This document shows, piece by piece, positions 58,001 to 64,000 of a stretch of DNA of 64,000 nt. Made by a program: the position numbers and the translations under genes. Each line of letters begins with the position of its first letter. The stretch's first letter is position 1. The DNA comes from Saccopteryx bilineata (lineage: Eukaryota > Chordata > Mammalia > Chiroptera > Emballonuridae). The notes under the pieces were generated by a model. It was not told where the DNA came from. It did no database searches and saw only the letters and a list, made by a program, of their open reading frames with translations. The DNA is taken from positions 187,397,140 through 187,461,139 of the forward strand of contig NC_089493.1 of assembly GCF_036850765.1 (NCBI RefSeq), written 5' to 3'.

Positions 58001-60512
58001 CATTTTTAATTTTTATGGGAATTACTTTAGATATATATTTTTTCAGAACATCATTATGCTGAACATAATTTATCTTTATTATAGGGAGCTCAGAATCATT
58101 ATAAATATCTATTTAAGTGTTATGGTATGGGGGTGCTGTGTAGTTTATGTAATTTAGTAAGTTGGATCTCATAGGCAAATACATTTCACTCATTCACTCA
58201 CTCATTTATTCTCTCTGTATACTTACTGAGTTCCAGTTATTTGCCAAACACAATGCTTAATAAAATATCAACGAACCAAAACAGACAACGCCTTTGTCTT
58301 CTTGGATTTAGTCTAGTCTGAGAAGTAGACATCGATAGGATAAATATCGATACAAAAGAAATACATAATTCAAATTGTATTAAATGCTGAGAAGATCAAG
58401 AACAGGACGTCACCAATGAGAGGGACACAGTTATCTAATTCAGATTAAAGAGTTAGGGAAAGACTCTGAGAAAGTGACATTTTTTTCTAATTGGTATTTT
58501 AAAAATTAGGAAGTAGAGGCAAGAAATATCATGTGCGAAGGACTTTGGCGGAAGGATCTCAGAATACTCAGAGACTGAAAGAAGGTCACTGTTGCTGTGT
58601 CATACCACAGGGGTGGGGTGTCAGAAGGATGTTTGTGTCCTCGACATGTTTTAAGAGACACAAATTCTAATTACTTTTCAGAAAGGGATTTACATTTTTT
58701 AAAGAAAACAGTCACAGATTTAAGGGGGGAAAATGGTACAAAAAGAACTGAATAGTCAAGAAATAATGAGGATTTTTAGGTCAAAGGCAGACGTAATTCA
58801 CAAGTTACCTTTATGTTTGTTATTCATCACCAGATAGTCCCTCAGATTATTTGAGGATTCCCCGTGGAAATTAAAATGAGTCCGACATGGAAGAAAACAA
58901 GCAAAATGATTTATGCCAATCGAAACCCCAAAGTTGTTGCTTCTCAGGTTCGCACCTCATTAGAGCTCAGGAGTGTCTATAAAGGCATTATTAAACAAAT
59001 GCATTGTTATTTTAGCTCCTGTAGCACACTGCTAGTGTGAAAACAATTTATATGTAAAACAAATTAAATTTTGAAAAATTAGCATAAAGTTTAGTATTCT
59101 GACAGTCAGAGAGTCTCAAAATAATGGAAGTGTCTATTTGGATTATTATTAAAATAAAAAATAAGATGAATATTTGTAAAAGAACCTCCCTGCCCTGGTT
59201 TATTTTATTTTACTATAGAAACAATTTTCTTCTTGGAAAAAATGATCAAAACAAAATATACTTAAATTATGCTTATAATTCACTTGATTTTATTGATTAC
59301 TTAAATAAGAACGTAAAAAAAAATATTTTACTTCCTGGGAATTGATTTGCTATTGATTTAAAAGAGAGAGGGAGAGAAATTTGTAAGATGCATAGATTGC
59401 TTCTTAAATTCATTCTAAGCATTGAAATTCATTAGCCAATTAATGGCACTCAGTATGTGTTATTCATAATATACCCATAAAATTGACCATTAAACCTCAG
59501 AGCAACAGATTTTCATATTAGAATGTATGTGTACTCAAGACAAAACTAGTTCTGGTGTCTGCTAATGCCAGCATTATTAGAAAACCTTTCCCTTGTCTTA
59601 CTTTTTGAATGTAATTAGAAATTTGCTTAAAAATCCCTACTGACATGAAATGTTAATATTGGTGCAATTAATAAAATGCTAATATTTATGAATTAATTGG
59701 CAAAAAATCCTGATGAAAGGGAGCTAACAGAAAGCATTCATGTAGCATCTACCAGAGGACAAGATTTGTCCTTGGTGACTTGCTCATTTTGATTTCAGGA
59801 TGTTATTTAGTAAAATAGTCAGTGATATTTCAATAAATCCTTGGCTGAAAGCATTTTCTAAGACAGAGTTAACAAGCTGGCTCCTAACAGATATATTAAT
59901 GGGAAATATTGGAGAACATATTTCCCAGCTACTAATTCCGATATGCAGAAAAAAATATATATAATTCTTGTTTTCTACAACTTGACATCCACTCTATCTT
60001 GAACTCCCATTCTTCTTGATGGACAAACATATAGTCTTAATTCACTCCGTGTGTACTGAGTTGTTTTAGGATTAAAAGATTTAATTCAATATGTACTCCA
60101 CTCACTGCATTCTTACCAGCGTCTTCTCTAGGTGCATTTGATTTTTCTGGACATTATATCAGTATTTGCTCAACCTTCCTTGTTCCAGCCCACAGTAACA
60201 TATTGTTCTCTTCTGTCTCATCTTTTCATTATGTCTGAAATTACTCCCTATCTGCCAGCCTCTTAGTGTCACAATGTCACCATCTTTGCTCCCACTAAAT
60301 AGCAGCTCACCTGCTATGTTACATGGTCTAGGCCTGGGGCTAATTTATTTAGGGATGCTCTACCCTCCCGAACCATCTTATCCTAGAAATTCTCAGCAGG
60401 GTTTGGTGCCTGCCAGGACATACAAGTCCCATCTAGTGTCAGTGACCCTACTGTCTTAGAGGAGTCATAGCTGACATAAGTGTTTTGGCAAAGATTTTTT
60501 ACAAATCCCACC
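55031..60512. other. Mostly unique AT-rich sequence, no gene seen
   Basis: 5.5 kb with the AAGG microsatellite (56428-56560) and a possible MER20/MER5-like fragment near 55330-55440. Segments around 58860-59040 and 59640-59760 look like candidate conserved noncoding DNA. The stretch 58185-58400 has the phrase order of an ancient repeat but no family was fixed. No exon supported. Confidence 0.4.
56428..56560 (+). repeat. Long AAGG tetranucleotide repeat with AGGG tail
   Basis: More than 25 near-perfect AAGG units run to about 56534, then AGGG units to about 56560, inside a purine-rich strand from 56386 to 56576. It gives a long repetitive Lys/Glu/Gly frame on one strand and a Pro/Ser/Leu/Phe frame on the other, neither a real protein. 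Confidence 0.95.
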
Positions 60513-60860
60513 CCCTTTTTTTATTAAGGGAGGTGGGGAGGCAGAGAGACAGGCTCCCACATGTGACCCAACTGGGATCTACCCAGCAAGCCCCTTATAG
60601 AACACTGCTCTGCCCATATGAGTCAGGTGCTCTGTTGCTCAGCAACTGAGCTATTTCAGTGCCTGAGCCATCCTCAGTTCCTGGGGCCAGCTTGATTGAA
60701 CCACTCAGACCATGGCTGTGGGAGGAAAAGAGAGGGTGGGTGGGAGGGGAGAGGTGGAGAAGCAGATGTTCAATTCTCCTGTGTACCCTGACCAAGAATT
60801 GATCCTGGAACTTCCACACTCTGGACTGATGCTCTACTGCTGAACCAACTAGCCAGGTCA
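60513..60860 (-). mobile_element. tRNA-derived SINE (family A-like), old diverged copy
   Basis: Reverse copy with the order GGCTCCCACATGTGACCC, the GTGGGAGGAAAAGAGAG zone, GTGTACCCTGACC, and the decayed tRNA-like head CTACTGCTGAACCAACTAGCC. It is diverged across its length and no clean duplication is visible. Confidence 0.8.
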
Positions 60861-63679
60861 AGTTTTCCCCCCTTAATGCTTCCTGGATTACCACTTTGTA
60901 CACTAATAAGCCACAAATGGGACATCTTGTTTCTTTTTTTCTTGCCCCACCATAGCAGCTTTCCTTTGGCTATTGATGGGCTTCTGATGGTCCAGGCCAA
61001 GGAGTAAAGAGATTTGCTGATCTCAAAAGAGCAAATAGCTCTTCGGTCACTGCTTTGTGCTGGGCCTTTATTATGTACTTTATCATTTTAACATTGGCCT
61101 GCTGAATAAAACGTGGAAATTAAGAATTTATAAAAGAAAAGATGAAAGAGAAGAAGGAGAGATGGGAGAAGAAAATTATACATATTAGCATGTGACTAAG
61201 AAAGCAGGTCTTTGCAAAGTCTTTGTGATGAGCCCTCCAAGTGTCATTACCCTCAGTGATAGCCAGGGCAACACAGGAAATGGCATAAGATACCTGTGCT
61301 ATCCTCTTTACTTCTCTCTTGACAACACTCTTCCCTTTCTGTTCAGTTTTCCCATGGATCTGGGACCCGGATATAGTAGATGCCCATAGGTCTAATTTTA
61401 GTCCATGTGTTGTATTAATATTTTATTGTTTAAAACTTTTTGTTTTTAGAATCCCTATGTAGAACCAACCAACATGGGATCATGAGTCAAAGGTGAATTT
61501 TAACAAAGGCCTTCTAGAGATGAACTCTTATCAAAAATGTACCCAAATGATTTTGAGGTATAAAACCTCATCACTGATGAGAACGGGTATGCAGGCTAAC
61601 TACTGTGCGATCACCCCGTGCAGGTGTGTTGGACCACCTCCCAGTTGATAGGTAGGTTGTCAAGAATTTGTCAAAATTTGTAATGAAGTGTATAACTCAC
61701 TCAAGAGATTCCTGGAAAGGGCCGGGTGGGCACAAGCAGGTCCAGGATGTTTTGAATGGAACAGAAGGAAAGAGTTAAACTGTTACCATGGTAACGTGGT
61801 GACAGGAGGGATTTGCTAGGTTTGGGTTGGTGGTGTGCGAGGTTTGACTGTTCCATAGGGGCGAAGGAAGGTGCATGTAGCCACTTTCATCAGTCCAACG
61901 TCAAAAGATGGGGTCCGAATCTATTTCACTGGCCTTTACCTGCTATGTGAGAATGCCACAGGCTCCCTACTCCAGAAAGCAAAGGCAGCTTATGGGCAGT
62001 CAGTGAGGACAGAGCAGGGGTGCTAAGAGAGTAAACCAATTTGGGGGACCAATATTAAGAATGCTGAGGTCAGTCCTTTCTTATCACACATAGAAGTGCA
62101 TGGACATGCTCGAATCTCGTGACCCCGGACACATCTCTTCTAAAGGGCTGGAAATTGTAGCACGTTTTAAAATTTTCTTCCATTCTTCCAGAACTATGTG
62201 CTAAGAGAGTAATAATATTTGTAGAGCAGGAACTCATGTGAAATGTTCACAATAGATTTCAAAATTTGGCTTCCATGTACATTCATTCATTTTTTAAATC
62301 TATTCGCTCTTTTTTTTCCCCCAATGAATAAGAATGTATCTACTTAGTAAGTCAGGCTCTCTTCCAGGTGCTGAGATACATTAGTAAGATCACCTCTTCC
62401 TATGGAGTTTCCTTTTTGTGGGAGGTGACTATTTTTTTGAAGCTAAACTTTCGTCTGGTAAGTGCTACGAGGATACAGAGGGCATCACCTCCTAGCTTGG
62501 GGTGCAAAGGACTCAAAACCACAAGATGGATGGTTGGTCATCAGCCCAGAATGTCTCTGAAGAAGTTAAGGTTGGTGCAGGAGTTCCCATTTTCCAATCT
62601 TAGAGTTTAGCCGGCACTACATTTAATTGGCCAGATAGAAATAAGGCAAGAATTGAAATGGGCCTCTCTGCCTCTGTAATGAATGAAACAGTTTTTCATA
62701 GCATTAGCTCTAAATGATGCTACTGAACGGACTGTTTCTTTCTTGTTTGGGCTGCATTTAAACTTCTGAATGGTATTAAGAGGTTGTTAGAGATCAATCT
62801 TCATTTCGGTATTCTGATAGCCCAAGAAATTGTCAAAGGGTTCCTCTGGCCATACTTTTTTAACATTGGAAAGATATTGAATTAATAATATTTTACCATC
62901 TCTTCAGACCTTTAAACTCCTGTGACTGATGTCCAATCATTTAGCCCACTTAAACAGAATGTCACACTGTGAGCCTTCCGTTCTGAATAGGTCACTGTAG
63001 GCTACTGCTCATTAGTGTTGAGAGTCCATTTCAGAAGCTGCAGCAGTCACTCAGCCCCTGTGTTTTAAGAAAATAAGTAGAAAATTGTTTTCTCCCAAAT
63101 GGAAGGGTTGTGAAGGCAGTGCCATATGTCATTATTATTGTGACTAAAAAATGTCATCTAGGCTCGATAGTGCTGTATAATGCTCCAACAGAAGGTCATA
63201 AAATCGTGTTGGGATGGTGAGTGAGGCTCATGGCACAGTTCCCAGATCCATCTGGAGCGCCGTGGACTGCACAGAATACAGGACAAAGCCCAGGGTCGGA
63301 AGCAGGAGGGGCTGGGCAAGGCCACTGTGAATACAGTGGAGTTCTCATTCACCAAAGCAAGATGCAGAAGGAATCAACCAAGCACTGGCAGTGAAAAATT
63401 AAAGGAAGATTCAGGAAGGATCGCCCTCATTTTGTTACTCTGAAAAGTTATCTGTTTTTTTTCCCCCTTTTACATTTTTAAGAAAAGATTGCATCTTTAC
63501 TAGACTATAAAAAAGATATGGTATCACTTGAGAATTTATTTTTTATTTAACTTTCCATTTTCTTTTCCTGGTTTCTGTATCTACATTGCATACACACAGG
63601 CTATGTGCATTTCAGAAATAAGATTTCTATATACATGTGTAAACATAGAGCTCCATTATTGTATGAGAGTTTTCTTTGC
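60861..63679. other. Mostly unique sequence, no gene seen
   Basis: No coding, RNA-gene or clear transposon signature, apart from the X-box palindrome at 61782-61795. The stretch 62690-62860 looks like candidate conserved noncoding DNA. Confidence 0.4.
61782..61795 (+). promoter_or_regulatory. Perfect palindromic X-box (RFX-type) motif
   Basis: GTTACCATGGTAAC is a perfect 14-bp palindrome and matches the RFX transcription-factor consensus GTNRCCATRGYAAC at every position. RFX factors act on ciliary, immune and neuronal genes and often bind distal enhancers. The sequence alone cannot show that this site is bound. Confidence 0.55.
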
Positions 63680-63860
63680 TCTACATATGTGGGATCATTA
63701 CTGTTTTTAATTTTAGCCATGCTTGCCTGGTATTTTATTATGAATGTAATATGCATCTCCCTAATTAATAAGAGATCAAGGACTGTTTATATGTTCATTT
63801 TCCTCTTGCATATTCTCTTTTGTCAGGCATCTGTTTGAGTCTAATGCCTTACATCTTTGC
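63680..63860 (-). repeat. Possible old L1 fragment
   Basis: TTTTAGCCATGCTTGCCTGG, ATGCATCTCCCTAATTAATA and CTGTTTATATGTTCATTTTC resemble the reverse-oriented end of L1 ORF2. Weak. Confidence 0.4.
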
Positions 63861-64000
63861 CTTACAGCTTTGATAACCTTCATTAGCTTTGCAAGGTTCG
63901 CAGGTATTGTCTGTCCGAGTATAATAACTTAACTTATTTGTATGAGTGCTTCTCTCTTCCCTTCCTCTTTTCTTTCTCCATATTCTAGGCTCACTGGGTT

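Noticed and set aside
1..64000. CRISPR array, operon, phage or other prokaryote-type system
   Set aside because: No regularly spaced repeats with unique spacers and no bacterial gene organisation; the sequence is vertebrate nuclear DNA.

Overview
The window is nuclear genomic DNA from a mammal, most likely a bat. The repeats point to this. There are many tRNA-headed SINEs with perfect Pol III A and B boxes. There are recent cut-and-paste DNA transposons (hAT and mariner) with readable terminal inverted repeats and target-site duplications, which is uncommon in mammals outside bats. A recent L1 and a background of ancient mammalian repeats (MIR, old L1, MaLR-type LTRs) complete the picture. 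The bat assignment rests on remembered repeat families, not on a search, and no species is proposed.

No host protein-coding exon, tRNA gene, rRNA gene or other functional host RNA gene could be supported on either strand. The only long reading frames belong to transposable elements: the two L1 ORFs and a broken mariner transposase. The window therefore reads as intergenic or intronic sequence with layered transposon insertions.

Layout. 1-9 kb: three hAT-type non-autonomous elements, one cut by the window edge, and a 5'-truncated SINE inside an old L1. 9-21 kb: an MaLR-type LTR, five long tRNA-SINEs and a second LTR split by one of those SINEs. 22-26 kb: old L1 sequence carrying a second-family SINE, then an MLT1-type LTR split by a deleted mariner. 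26-34 kb: mostly unique sequence with an MLT1-type LTR and one SINE. 34.6-43.6 kb: an old L1 that took in a 7.8-kb nearly full-length L1, with a 15-bp target-site duplication. 44-46.5 kb: two complete hAT elements with duplications. 46.5-64 kb: largely unique AT-rich DNA with scattered SINEs, a 5'-inverted old L1, a long AAGG microsatellite and a perfect RFX-type X-box palindrome.

The most informative object is the young L1 on the minus strand. Its 5'UTR contains tandem monomers of about 240 bp, a promoter layout best known from mouse L1. A YY1-like core lies within a few bases of its 5' end. Its coding damage is small: one extra base in a homopolymer of ORF1 and two in-frame stops in ORF2. 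I found no convincing new biological system; the interest lies in repeat structure and in a few candidate conserved noncoding stretches.
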